From NCBI GenBank assembly GCA_003453735.1, contig DMNE01000369.1, forward strand, positions 11,177-28,827: a DNA stretch of 17,651 bases, written 5' to 3'. Position 1 is the stretch's first letter, and each line of letters opens with the position of its first letter. The translations under genes and the position numbers were made by a program. Below the pieces are notes generated by a model, which searched no databases, was not told the origin of the DNA, and saw only the letters and a list, made by a program, of their open reading frames with translations. Shown piece by piece: positions 1-8,135 of the stretch. This DNA is from Nitrospiraceae bacterium. Its GTDB lineage: Bacteria; Nitrospirota; Thermodesulfovibrionia; Thermodesulfovibrionales; UBA9159.

Positions 1-1469
1 TGCGCATTGATCTGGACATCAAGAAATCCTCTCTCAACGTAGATATCGCCTAGCTTCGATCGTGCATCTGCGATATCTACTTCGTTATAAGGGTCGCCTT
101 TCTTCAGTTTTAGCGCTTTCGAGAGTTCCTCGGGAGAAACCGAGTGAGCGCCCGTTATGTCCACTTTGTCAATGAGCGTCCTTGGGCCTTCCTTTACCGA
201 TAACGTTATCATTGCCTTATTCTTCTCGATGACAACCACGGGCGATTCCACATCAACACTGAGATATCCTAGTGCGATATAAAACTGTCTCACAACGTCG
301 GCATCGGAAGAGAGAAGCTCCGGGTTATAGTCATCCCCTTCCTTCATCGGAAGGACCTCTTTCAGTTTTTTTTCAGGCAACGTCACACCGGAAAAGCTCA
401 GGGTGCCAACTCTAACCCGTTCTCCTTCGTAAATAAAAAAATCGATCTCTATGGTATCTGCTGCCTTTTCAGTTGCCTCCGGTATGACCGGTGCTATCTG
501 TGCAAAAGCATATCCCTTAGTGTGGTAAAGGGATACTATCTTCCTTCTCGCATCTTCGACAAGATCATCCCGGACTTCTCCGGCATCAAAGAAGGGAACC
601 TCCTTCATAAGGCGTTTCGAACTGAAAACGGTATTCCCTTCAAACTTCACGATGACCTTTTTCCCTTTGCTGACATCTATATCCAGCCTTCCCTCTTTAA
701 ATTGGTAAGAGACCTTCGGGTTCAGGTATCCAAGTCCCTTATAGTATGCCTGGATTTTTTCGAGATCCTTTTTTAGGACTTCCTGATCGTAGATCTTTCC
801 CTGGGCGATATTCATCACCTTTTCCACCTCTTCGGCGGGGACTCCATTAACGATCATCTGTTCTACGAGAAGGGGTTTCCCCTCGTTAACCGTAATGGTC
901 AAGTCTTTCTCATAGGGCCTTGACGTCGGGGAAACCGCAACAGAAACAGCTGTGGCAGGGAATCCCCTCTCGGCCAATGCTTTCTCCAACTGCCTCGCCG
1001 CCTCGTCAAGGAGGTCTCTCCTCAGAAACTCTCCCTCTTTCAGCAGGAACAGTTTCCGTACTACACGTTTGGAAAAGTGATCGTTTTCGCTGACGCTGAT
1101 ATTTCTGATGCGGTCTTTTTCCACTACGAGGACCCTCACGTTCCTCCCTTCATCATCAGCATAGACCTCTATGTCTTCGAAGATCCCTTTGAGAAATGCA
1201 CGTTTTATCCCGACCCTGACCTTCAAAGGATCAAGGATTCTGCCCACTTTTATGTCAAGGAGGCAAAGAAGCTCTTCCTTACCGATGGACGAGAGGCCTT
1301 CAACGTCTATCTTTTCTATGAAATGCGGACTCGCGATCGCAGAGGATTCCATGAGAAAAAGGAGCATTAGCTGAAGAGAAAGAACCAGAAATCCGTAGAG
1401 GCGGAGAGATCGTGAGGTAAAAGGCAAACTCTCTTTCTCTGTGTCCCCGGCTCCGGTCCTCCGATTCAT
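1..1469 (-). CDS. BamA/TamA-type outer-membrane assembly protein, POTRA region (C-terminus cut by window edge)
   Basis: The reading frame is open from an ATG at 1469 to the left edge (489 codons), so the gene is 5'-complete and 3'-partial. Residues 24-40 form a hydrophobic signal-peptide core, with an A-I-A cleavage site ending near residue 46. Then come successive POTRA-like repeats, roughly at 51-118, 119-197, 198-270, 271-350, 351-430 and 431 to the edge. Each has the typical start (for example VEGLSSIGKEELL, FEGNTVFSSKRLMKE, ITGAHSVSPEELSKAL) and a GY/GF turn before the last strand (RGF, LGY, KGY, LGY, RGF). The membrane barrel would lie outside the window. The Omp85 family inserts or exports outer-membrane beta-barrel proteins. 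The start lies 5 bases after the tamB stop, with a weak AGGA three bases upstream, so translation is probably coupled. The n-region is long; a TTG at codon 15 is an alternative start. Adjacency to tamB favours TamA, but six or more POTRAs is closer to BamA or a hybrid, so I give no symbol. Confidence 0.88.
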   Translation of the reverse strand, partial: MNRRTGAGDTEKESLPFTSRSLRLYGFLVLSLQLMLLFLMESSAIASPHFIEKIDVEGLSSIGKEELLCLLDIKVGRILDPLKVRVGIKRAFLKGIFEDIEVYADDEGRNVRVLVVEKDRIRNISVSENDHFSKRVVRKLFLLKEGEFLRRDLLDEAARQLEKALAERGFPATAVSVAVSPTSRPYEKDLTITVNEGKPLLVEQMIVNGVPAEEVEKVMNIAQGKIYDQEVLKKDLEKIQAYYKGLGYLNPKVSYQFKEGRLDIDVSKGKKVIVKFEGNTVFSSKRLMKEVPFFDAGEVRDDLVEDARRKIVSLYHTKGYAFAQIAPVIPEATEKAADTIEIDFFIYEGERVRVGTLSFSGVTLPEKKLKEVLPMKEGDDYNPELLSSDADVVRQFYIALGYLSVDVESPVVVIEKNKAMITLSVKEGPRTLIDKVDITGAHSVSPEELSKALKLKKGDPYNEVDIADARSKLGDIYVERGFLDVQINA

Positions 1470-1474
1470 ATGTC

Positions 1475-4400
1475 CTATTTGAATCCGAACCGGAACTTAA
1501 TGCCGCCGCCAAAGGCTCCGGTTTCATCCCTCAACCCAATAAGGGAGACATTGCTCATAACATTGTACTCAATTCTGATCACGTTTGTTGCCACCGAAGC
1601 GAATGGTGTGGAGTAGGTCACCGAGAGTTTGTCTCCGATGAGGCGCTTTGAGGCCGTTAACCGTTGTTCGGGCTTCCCTGTAACCGTGGAGACAGCCGAC
1701 TCCACTCCAATCCTGTCGAGCCCGGTTATGCTCTTAATCCTCTCTTCAGCAAGATTCTCCATTTGGCCCGAGAGAAGTGATGCTGCAGCACTGGAACCGA
1801 GTCCACCCTGGACGCCGTTCGATGTTGAAGCCAAGGTGCCCACCGTAAGCAGGCTCAGGATATCGGTCTCCACCAGTGAAGGATTAGAACTCAATGACAT
1901 GGTAAAATGGTCCACTTGCCCTTCAAGGCTCATCCGTATATCGTAGTCCTGGATGGATGTCTCGGCAACGATATTCATGACAGGGTTTATCCTTTTCGGA
2001 TCTGAAAAATCAGCGGTCGCACTGAGTATCTTGAATTCGTTATTCCGGAAAAAGACAATACCTGTTATCGTCTCGGCACGCCCGAAAATCAGGGGATGAG
2101 CGAGCGTTCCCCTTACAACTATATCCATTTTCAACGATGCCCTTGCGACATTATTGTGAATGCGTATATCGTTTTCCCCCTGCACACTCACATTCAAGCG
2201 TATCTTATCAAGAGCACCTATCTCGCCGCGCGGGCTTTCCTTGGTCTTTGCCTTGAGCAGCCAGCTTTGCCACTCAATAGGCTCCTCGTAGAGCGCATGA
2301 TTCACTTTGATCGCCCCGCTTAATGTCTGTGAGTCAAGGGTACCCGCATAGAGGAGGTTCCCGCTCAAGTTCACAGGGAAATCCTTCGATACATCGAATT
2401 CGACCTTGTTCGCAACTGCATCGATATAAAATCTCTTTATCCTCAATGCCTGGAGATAGGCAACACCGGAGATATCAATCCCCCCGCCTCCAATCCTTCC
2501 AGAAAGCCTCTGGATCATTATCTTATCTTCATCGATAAAAAAGTAACCGTTAATCGAGCTGATGCGGTAGGGCATGTCCTTCATGGCAAAGATACCTCCC
2601 GAAACAGTGACGCCGCCATTGATTTTCGGATTATCCCATGCTCCCGCAACACTCAAGACAAATGAAGCATCTCCCTGAAGTGTCTCTATCTTCTTCGAAA
2701 AACCCTTCAACGGTAAAAGGGCTGATCTGCCCTCTATGGAAAGATTATAGCCACGACCGATCTCCATGCTTCCCGCCACCTTGAGGGAACCGGTCCCGCT
2801 CTGCACCTTCACAGCGGAGAAGAGCATCGTCCTGTCATTCATCTCAAGCCGCACTTCCGAGTCATTGGAGAAACTATATCCGAAGAGGGTTGCATTCAGC
2901 TGGTTAACAACGGCACCCGCTGAAAAATGATTCCTGTTGCCCGACATCTCAGCATATCCTTTCATGTTAATGAGGAGGTCTTCGGGGATCTCCTTGAGGA
3001 AGGCTCCCAGCAAAAAATCATATCTGCCCTGCTTGACATCAAGACGAGCTTTCCAGGGCGTATCGCCCTTGAGCTCGGCCTTACCACTTAACACCACCTT
3101 ATCCTCGAAGAACGCGGATTCCAGCATGAGCACGTGACCGCTCAGCGATGCCTTTATCTTCCCGTCTCCCACATCAATATTTTTAAACTTCCCACCCTTC
3201 AGCGTTCCTTCTACTTCGACCTCGGGATTATCGAGTGTCCCCTTCCCTTCTGCCCTGAAGGTGAAGTACGCGTCAAAGGGCAGAGTTCTGCTGATTATAT
3301 CCTTAAGAAATATCTTGCTGCCTGCCGCCTTAAACGTGAAGGTGTCTTCCCGGGAGAGACTGCCTTCACTGGTCAGCGTGGATTGCCCTTTTTTCACCAA
3401 CGCATTCCGTATCACGAGATTCTTGTTATCGTAGGAGAACGATGCAGATGCCGAATCGAAGGATATCCCGTTTGCCTGAGCATTGCTTATCGTAAGAGAC
3501 CCCTCAAAGTGGGGAATCGGTCCGGTTCCTGAGATGCTGAAGTCCGAACTCACCTTCCCTCTGGGAGAGGGATTCACTGTTTTTTTATAGACAATCCGTG
3601 TCAGTTGCTCGAGATCGCCGTTTTTCATTGAGACCCTGAGCGCATACTGCGGCGCCTCGAACTCAAAAAGGGCTTTCGCTTGCGGGAACCCGATACTTCC
3701 CGTAGCCTTTATGGCTGTTGATTCACCGGGGTGAGAGACATCGCCCACTGAGATTTCCTTTGCCTCTAGGAGGTTCTTCCGATAATCGAAATTGCCCACG
3801 ACGTCTCCGAGCTGGTACTGCTCAAAAGATACCCCCCGCAACCTTATCTTCGCGCTAAGAACGGGGTTGTCGAAGCTTCCCGTTATCGTTCCCGATGCAG
3901 TCCCCGATCCCATAAGTTCATGAAGATAGGGCAAGGTTATATCTCTGACATCACTTGTCTTCATTTCCGCCCTCAGAGAGAGAAGACCGGAAGCAGCGGT
4001 ATCGATATCACCGTTTAGTGCAAAGACCGACTGACGGGTATTCACTTCGGCATCGGTAAAGGTCAATACGCTCCCACGGACTCTGAAGGACCCCTTTGCA
4101 CTCTTGACCCTTCCGAGCACATCCTTGCCTTCGGTGCTACTCTCATAATCGAACCGTCCCGAAGGATTAAATTCTTGCCCTGATGTGCTTAATTCACCGC
4201 TCACCTTTCCCGGAGGGATACCTGGATCCCACCGGATAAGCTTAAAAACAGCGGCGCTGTCAACATCGGAGACCTTCGTTTGAAGGGAAAAGTCATTCGC
4301 ACCCACAACTGCAAGCGACGCCTCTGCATCAGCGTGCCCATGATAGAGCGAGGCCTTCCCGTCTGTAAAGTGAAAGAGTCCGCCGCTGTATGCAATTGCA

Positions 4401-5455
4401 CAGGTAAGTTCATCCAGATCGATGTCAAACAGATTGCCCTTCTTCAACCGTGCCTTGGCCTTCCCTTTTAGGTTGTTGAAGAAGCCCTGTATGGTGCCAG
4501 TAAAAGAGACATGGCCTTCAATCCGGTCTTTCACCTGCAGCAGTTCCATGAGCGTCTGGAGGTAAAGGTCTCCCTCAAGCTGCATATCCACATTAGACCG
4601 CAGGAGATCGTCCGCGACGAGATGTACCTTGCCTTTTGCAGTAATCCCGCCTTCACCGGGTTGTTTGAGACCGAAGATCTTCTTAAAGGATTCAGTCAGA
4701 AGGCCTAGACGAACCTGAAGATCTCCCTGCCCTTTTGCGTAAGAACCACTCGCATGAAACATCGAACCATAAAACCCGATCTGGAGGCCTTGCACCGCTA
4801 TCGCCTCATCCTTCACCGCCGCGATACCCTTAATCTCAGCCTTTATTTCCGGCCAGCCTTCAATGTGTGAAGAGAGATACTTTACCGAAAAGCTGATACG
4901 GGGAATTGAAGTCCGCGCTGAGACCGACTTTTGCGGGGAGGTGAAGATAACCTCTCCGCTCAAACCGTTTCCGCTGAAGGACATGTTTTGATATCGCAAG
5001 GCAAAGGCCCCGTCGTCCAGCGCAATGGCCTTCAGGACCACCTTGAGGGAGGACTTCCTTTCCATCGCCAGATATTTCCTTACCTTTTGTATAATATCCT
5101 GCACCTGCCTGTCATCCGTAGAGATATAAGGCGTCTTTATCACAAGCCGTCTCAGAACTACCTCTTTCGTCAGAAGCCCCGAGACTTCCGGATATCCCTT
5201 GATTATCGGGATGTGAAGAATCTCCTTCCCGTGCTCAAAGACCTTCAGCCCCTTTGCCTCAATGAACAAGGGGAAGATATTGATAGAGATCTTCTGGGCC
5301 ATAACCTCCCTGCCGGTTGCCATTGACAGTTCAGGAAGAATGAGCCTTTTGAGCTGGTTGGAGATGTACGGCCCCCTGAGAAAAAAAGAAAGGACGCCGA
5401 AAATCAGCAGTATGCCCGATAAAAAAATTATCCTCTTTCTGTTAATCGTTCCCAT
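1475..5455 (-). CDS. tamB: TamB-like translocation/assembly module protein (AsmA/DUF490 family)
   Basis: This 1326-residue protein is near the size of E. coli TamB. It has a single N-terminal membrane anchor at about residues 8-26 (IIFLSGILLIFGVLSFFL) followed by an AsmA-like start. A very long run of beta-rich, weakly repetitive segments follows (repeated patterns such as G.F.NP.., L.GNG., FDNPVLSAKIRLRG), as in the periplasm-spanning hydrophobic-groove beta-taco of TamB/AsmA-like proteins. The C-terminal third matches the TamB (DUF490) domain: VRGTLAHPLIFGRAE, then a segment with FFRNNEFKILSATADF, and SNPSLVETDILSLLTVG, ending in a beta-strand RFGFK tail. The family links inner and outer membranes, acting in outer-membrane protein insertion and/or phospholipid transport with an Omp85 partner, here the gene just downstream. 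Its first 28 bases overlap the glnD end. No clear Shine-Dalgarno sequence precedes the ATG, which suggests translational coupling to glnD. Confidence 0.93.
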   Translation of the reverse strand: MGTINRKRIIFLSGILLIFGVLSFFLRGPYISNQLKRLILPELSMATGREVMAQKISINIFPLFIEAKGLKVFEHGKEILHIPIIKGYPEVSGLLTKEVVLRRLVIKTPYISTDDRQVQDIIQKVRKYLAMERKSSLKVVLKAIALDDGAFALRYQNMSFSGNGLSGEVIFTSPQKSVSARTSIPRISFSVKYLSSHIEGWPEIKAEIKGIAAVKDEAIAVQGLQIGFYGSMFHASGSYAKGQGDLQVRLGLLTESFKKIFGLKQPGEGGITAKGKVHLVADDLLRSNVDMQLEGDLYLQTLMELLQVKDRIEGHVSFTGTIQGFFNNLKGKAKARLKKGNLFDIDLDELTCAIAYSGGLFHFTDGKASLYHGHADAEASLAVVGANDFSLQTKVSDVDSAAVFKLIRWDPGIPPGKVSGELSTSGQEFNPSGRFDYESSTEGKDVLGRVKSAKGSFRVRGSVLTFTDAEVNTRQSVFALNGDIDTAASGLLSLRAEMKTSDVRDITLPYLHELMGSGTASGTITGSFDNPVLSAKIRLRGVSFEQYQLGDVVGNFDYRKNLLEAKEISVGDVSHPGESTAIKATGSIGFPQAKALFEFEAPQYALRVSMKNGDLEQLTRIVYKKTVNPSPRGKVSSDFSISGTGPIPHFEGSLTISNAQANGISFDSASASFSYDNKNLVIRNALVKKGQSTLTSEGSLSREDTFTFKAAGSKIFLKDIISRTLPFDAYFTFRAEGKGTLDNPEVEVEGTLKGGKFKNIDVGDGKIKASLSGHVLMLESAFFEDKVVLSGKAELKGDTPWKARLDVKQGRYDFLLGAFLKEIPEDLLINMKGYAEMSGNRNHFSAGAVVNQLNATLFGYSFSNDSEVRLEMNDRTMLFSAVKVQSGTGSLKVAGSMEIGRGYNLSIEGRSALLPLKGFSKKIETLQGDASFVLSVAGAWDNPKINGGVTVSGGIFAMKDMPYRISSINGYFFIDEDKIMIQRLSGRIGGGGIDISGVAYLQALRIKRFYIDAVANKVEFDVSKDFPVNLSGNLLYAGTLDSQTLSGAIKVNHALYEEPIEWQSWLLKAKTKESPRGEIGALDKIRLNVSVQGENDIRIHNNVARASLKMDIVVRGTLAHPLIFGRAETITGIVFFRNNEFKILSATADFSDPKRINPVMNIVAETSIQDYDIRMSLEGQVDHFTMSLSSNPSLVETDILSLLTVGTLASTSNGVQGGLGSSAAASLLSGQMENLAEERIKSITGLDRIGVESAVSTVTGKPEQRLTASKRLIGDKLSVTYSTPFASVATNVIRIEYNVMSNVSLIGLRDETGAFGGGIKFRFGFK

Positions 5456-8001
5456 AGTAAGAGCAGGAGCTCATGGATCGTGACCCCTTCCACTTTTTTC
5501 CCATTCTGTTGTATAGAGAAAATGTCGTGGGCGATTCCCGATTCCGTATTGATCCGTGCTGATATTATATCAATATCCTTCTCATGAATCAGGCTGGTGA
5601 CATCAAAGAGAAGTCCGAGCCTGTCCCGGGCAAAGAACTCCAAGAGACTGCTCTCAGAAGAAGTCTCGTTGTCAATCTCAATAAAAGGCCCGAACCTGCC
5701 ATAGACTTCAGTCTTTGCATGAACATATCCCTGGGAATCTTTAATTTTTTGAAGAACTACCTCGTATTGGGCAGGAGTTTCAGCACCGCAGACAGCGTCC
5801 TTGAGTTTATCCTGAAGGACGCTTAAGAACCCTTCCCATACAAGGGTTTGCCAGTTGGAAACCTGGATCTTATCAATAACCATGCCGTTCGTACCGGTAT
5901 AAACCCGTGCTCGGCAGATATCCATCATCAGGGACGAAAGAACGCCAACGGCTCGCGAAAATAGGCCGGGTTTATCCCAAGCACCTATGGTGATCTCCGC
6001 CGCGCCGCTCACATCTTCTTCCACCCGCAAGGCGAAACCCTTTTCAACGACATCCAGAGAGAGCCGGTAATCCTCATATATTCTCTCTGGGGTTGAAGAA
6101 ATAATATATCGCTTGGGCATTAAAGAGAGAAAATGCTTGATACCTTCCTTTTCTTTCTGAGTAAGGTAGCTAGCGTCGAGTATTTTTTCCCAGCCTTTGC
6201 CGGACCCATCCATAAGGCCGTCAAGGTATCGAGCTGTGGTCTCGTAAAGATCCCTGAGTAAATATGCCTTCCAGTCCGTCCAGAAATCAGGGCTCACGGA
6301 AGCCATATCTGCATAGGTGAGGAGATAGAGGGCATCGAGGCTTTCCCTCTCCCCAATATCATCCGCAAACTGAGCGATAACCTCTGGGTCCTCGGTCTCC
6401 ATCGTAAACGCTACCGAGGACATCAAAAGATGGTTCTTTACAAGAAACTCTATCCTGCCTCTCAACTCAACGGAGAGGTTGAATCTTTCGACAATGCCTT
6501 TCAACTCCGTATAGCCGACCTCCTCGTGAGGCCCGCCACCGGCACCATACCGGTAGCTCTTAACGATCCCTCTCTTCCCGATGTCATGGAAAAGGAGGGA
6601 CAGGATAAGCACTTCTTTTTGCCCTATCCTGCTATATACGGCGGAGAGGTGTTCAAGGTTCTTGTAGCGTGTATTTCTCAGGTCCTCCAACTGTTTGATC
6701 GCACGCATCGTATGTTCATCAACGGTGTAGCGGTGATACGGCTCATATACCACGAGGAAGCTCAGAGCGCCGAATTCCGGAATAAACCGCCCGAGTACTC
6801 GGCTCCTGTGCATCTCCCTTAAGGTCTCATAAGCCCTATCGCCCCTCATAATAGCCATGAAGAACTCAACAGTCCTCGGAGACTTCCTCGTTCTTCTGTT
6901 GATGCGAAAGAGATTTTTCTTTATCTCTTCCCTCAATTTTGGACTAAACCGTTTTCCCGTCTTTGACATGCTATAAAATGCTTCAAAGATCTTCTCAGGG
7001 GCCCTTTTGAATGCTTCATCACTTGCAATAATCCGGTTTCTTGACAGTGAAAAATCATCCGTTATCTTCTTTTTACCGGAGAAGAAGGAAACGATCCGGC
7101 CCTCCTCCTGCTCTGCAAAGGCTTTCCGCGGGAGGGTAACCGACTCGAGGAAGCGTGATAAGATATCATCGATGATCGACGTCTTGAGATAGAAATACCG
7201 CATAAACCGTTCAGAGGCAAGAAATCGTTGAGATGCGTTGAACGTGAGCAGGTCTGCAATGCGTTCGTGATATTCGAAGGAGAGCAGATCGTTTCTCCGT
7301 CCGCTAAGGAGATGCAGACAGAACCTCACCTTCAATAAGAAATCAAACGCCTTCTTGAGGTACGCAAAGTCTTTGGGGGTGAGTATCTTCATCAGTTCAT
7401 CAAACTGCCTGATTCTCAATTTAATACTGGCAAGCCAAACAATAGTATGGACATCCCGCAGGCCGCCACGTCCTTCCTTTATATTCGGTTCAAGCATGAA
7501 CACCGTGTCACTAATTTTTCTGTGCCGCAGTTCCACCTCCTGCAACTTCTCAGAAGCAAATCTCCTTGAGTCTCTGGAAGCAATCTCAGGGTACACCTGG
7601 TCCATAAAATAACGGTACAGGGCCATGTCGCCCGAGATAAAGCGATGTTCAAGGAGGGACGTCCTTGTTTTGATATCTTTTCTCGCTTCAGTGATACAGT
7701 CAGCAGGAGTTCTAAATGAATGACCCACGGTAAGATGCATATCCCAGAGTTTATAGAGAAATTCTGTTGCCTTTTCTGAGGCAGCCTTGTCCCGGGCAAA
7801 GAGCATGATATCGATATCTGAATAGGGAGCGAGTTCGCCCCGGCCGTATCCGCCTATGGCTATGAGACAGAGGTTAGAATAGACATTGGTCGAGGAGAAG
7901 ATACCTCTGAGAAGGGCATCCATTTTGTCCGTAAAAAGGGCAGCCAGCTGCCTCCCGCTATATCCGGCCTGTAAGAGGCCCTGCAGCTCGTTTATATCCA
8001 T
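5428..8001 (-). CDS. glnD: Bifunctional [protein-PII] uridylyltransferase / uridylyl-removing enzyme
   Basis: GlnD senses glutamine and adds or removes UMP on PII proteins, controlling glutamine synthetase and nitrogen regulation. Visible domains: nucleotidyltransferase motif GGYGRGELAPYSDID at residues 50-64 (the metal-binding D62 and D64 are present); the GlnD-type segment PNIKEGRGGLRDVH at 172-185; an HD hydrolase domain with H430, FHDIGKR (H472, D473), PHEEVGY (H492) and KNH (H524); and two C-terminal ACT domains, about 668-735 (AWDKPGLFSRAVGVL) and 786-850 (ARDRLGLLFDVTSLI). All catalytic signatures are intact, so it should be bifunctional. It is 857 residues against 890 in E. coli. The difference is mostly at the N-terminus, where the NT motif begins about 45-50 residues earlier than I recall for E. 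coli. The ATG is the first possible start after an in-frame TAA, and no good Shine-Dalgarno sequence precedes it. An IS607 relic ends two bases before this ATG. It is the first gene of the glnD-tamB-POTRA run. Confidence 0.96.
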   Translation of the reverse strand: MDINELQGLLQAGYSGRQLAALFTDKMDALLRGIFSSTNVYSNLCLIAIGGYGRGELAPYSDIDIMLFARDKAASEKATEFLYKLWDMHLTVGHSFRTPADCITEARKDIKTRTSLLEHRFISGDMALYRYFMDQVYPEIASRDSRRFASEKLQEVELRHRKISDTVFMLEPNIKEGRGGLRDVHTIVWLASIKLRIRQFDELMKILTPKDFAYLKKAFDFLLKVRFCLHLLSGRRNDLLSFEYHERIADLLTFNASQRFLASERFMRYFYLKTSIIDDILSRFLESVTLPRKAFAEQEEGRIVSFFSGKKKITDDFSLSRNRIIASDEAFKRAPEKIFEAFYSMSKTGKRFSPKLREEIKKNLFRINRRTRKSPRTVEFFMAIMRGDRAYETLREMHRSRVLGRFIPEFGALSFLVVYEPYHRYTVDEHTMRAIKQLEDLRNTRYKNLEHLSAVYSRIGQKEVLILSLLFHDIGKRGIVKSYRYGAGGGPHEEVGYTELKGIVERFNLSVELRGRIEFLVKNHLLMSSVAFTMETEDPEVIAQFADDIGERESLDALYLLTYADMASVSPDFWTDWKAYLLRDLYETTARYLDGLMDGSGKGWEKILDASYLTQKEKEGIKHFLSLMPKRYIISSTPERIYEDYRLSLDVVEKGFALRVEEDVSGAAEITIGAWDKPGLFSRAVGVLSSLMMDICRARVYTGTNGMVIDKIQVSNWQTLVWEGFLSVLQDKLKDAVCGAETPAQYEVVLQKIKDSQGYVHAKTEVYGRFGPFIEIDNETSSESSLLEFFARDRLGLLFDVTSLIHEKDIDIISARINTESGIAHDIFSIQQNGKKVEGVTIHELLLLLWERLTERG

Positions 8002-8002
8002 C

Positions 8003-8090
8003 GTGGCAGGCCGACTTGTATGTTATCCCCTGCTGCTTTGCTCCTATACTTAGCTTCATGTCCAAATACTATCATAGTTTATTATAAAAA
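8003..8090 (-). mobile_element. Relic of an IS607-family left end with the first about 19 codons of tnpA
   Basis: Read on the minus strand, this stretch aligns without gaps to 12632-12719 (plus strand), the start of the second IS607 remnant. I count 67 of 88 matching bases, about 76%. It includes the upstream AT-rich segment, the tnpA ATG (8059) and codons reading MKLSIGAKQQGITYKSACH, against MKLSVWAEEQGISYKSAWR in the other copy. Many differences are at third codon positions, so this was once coding. The motif GI(S/T)YK(S/T)A.. is the DNA-recognition part of the MerR-like head of IS607 TnpA. The match stops two bases before the glnD ATG. The relic frame runs on into glnD in the wrong frame and ends at a TAG (7958-7960), giving a 33-codon orphan ORF (7958-8059). 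The rest of tnpA and any tnpB are gone. Confidence 0.8.
8081..8086 (-). promoter_or_regulatory. Possible -10 box from the IS607 end, facing glnD
   Basis: A consensus TATAAT lies 80-85 bases upstream of the glnD ATG, inside the IS607 left-end relic, on the strand that would transcribe glnD. A TATGAT just downstream (minus-strand reading) is an alternative. I see no convincing -35 hexamer at 16-18 bases spacing, so this is only a candidate. If real, an insertion-sequence promoter now drives the nitrogen sensor and the envelope genes behind it. Readthrough from 8136-9629 is the alternative, since no terminator is visible in between. Confidence 0.25.
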
Positions 8091-8135
8091 TAGCCTGTTG
8101 CCCCCTTACTTAATCCCAACGAGTCTTCGCCGAAG

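Noticed and set aside
522..1374. Plus-strand open frames inside the left 1.4 kb
   Set aside because: They lie antisense to the POTRA gene, whose minus-strand frame is uninterrupted and clearly homologous to Omp85 proteins; their translations show no domain.
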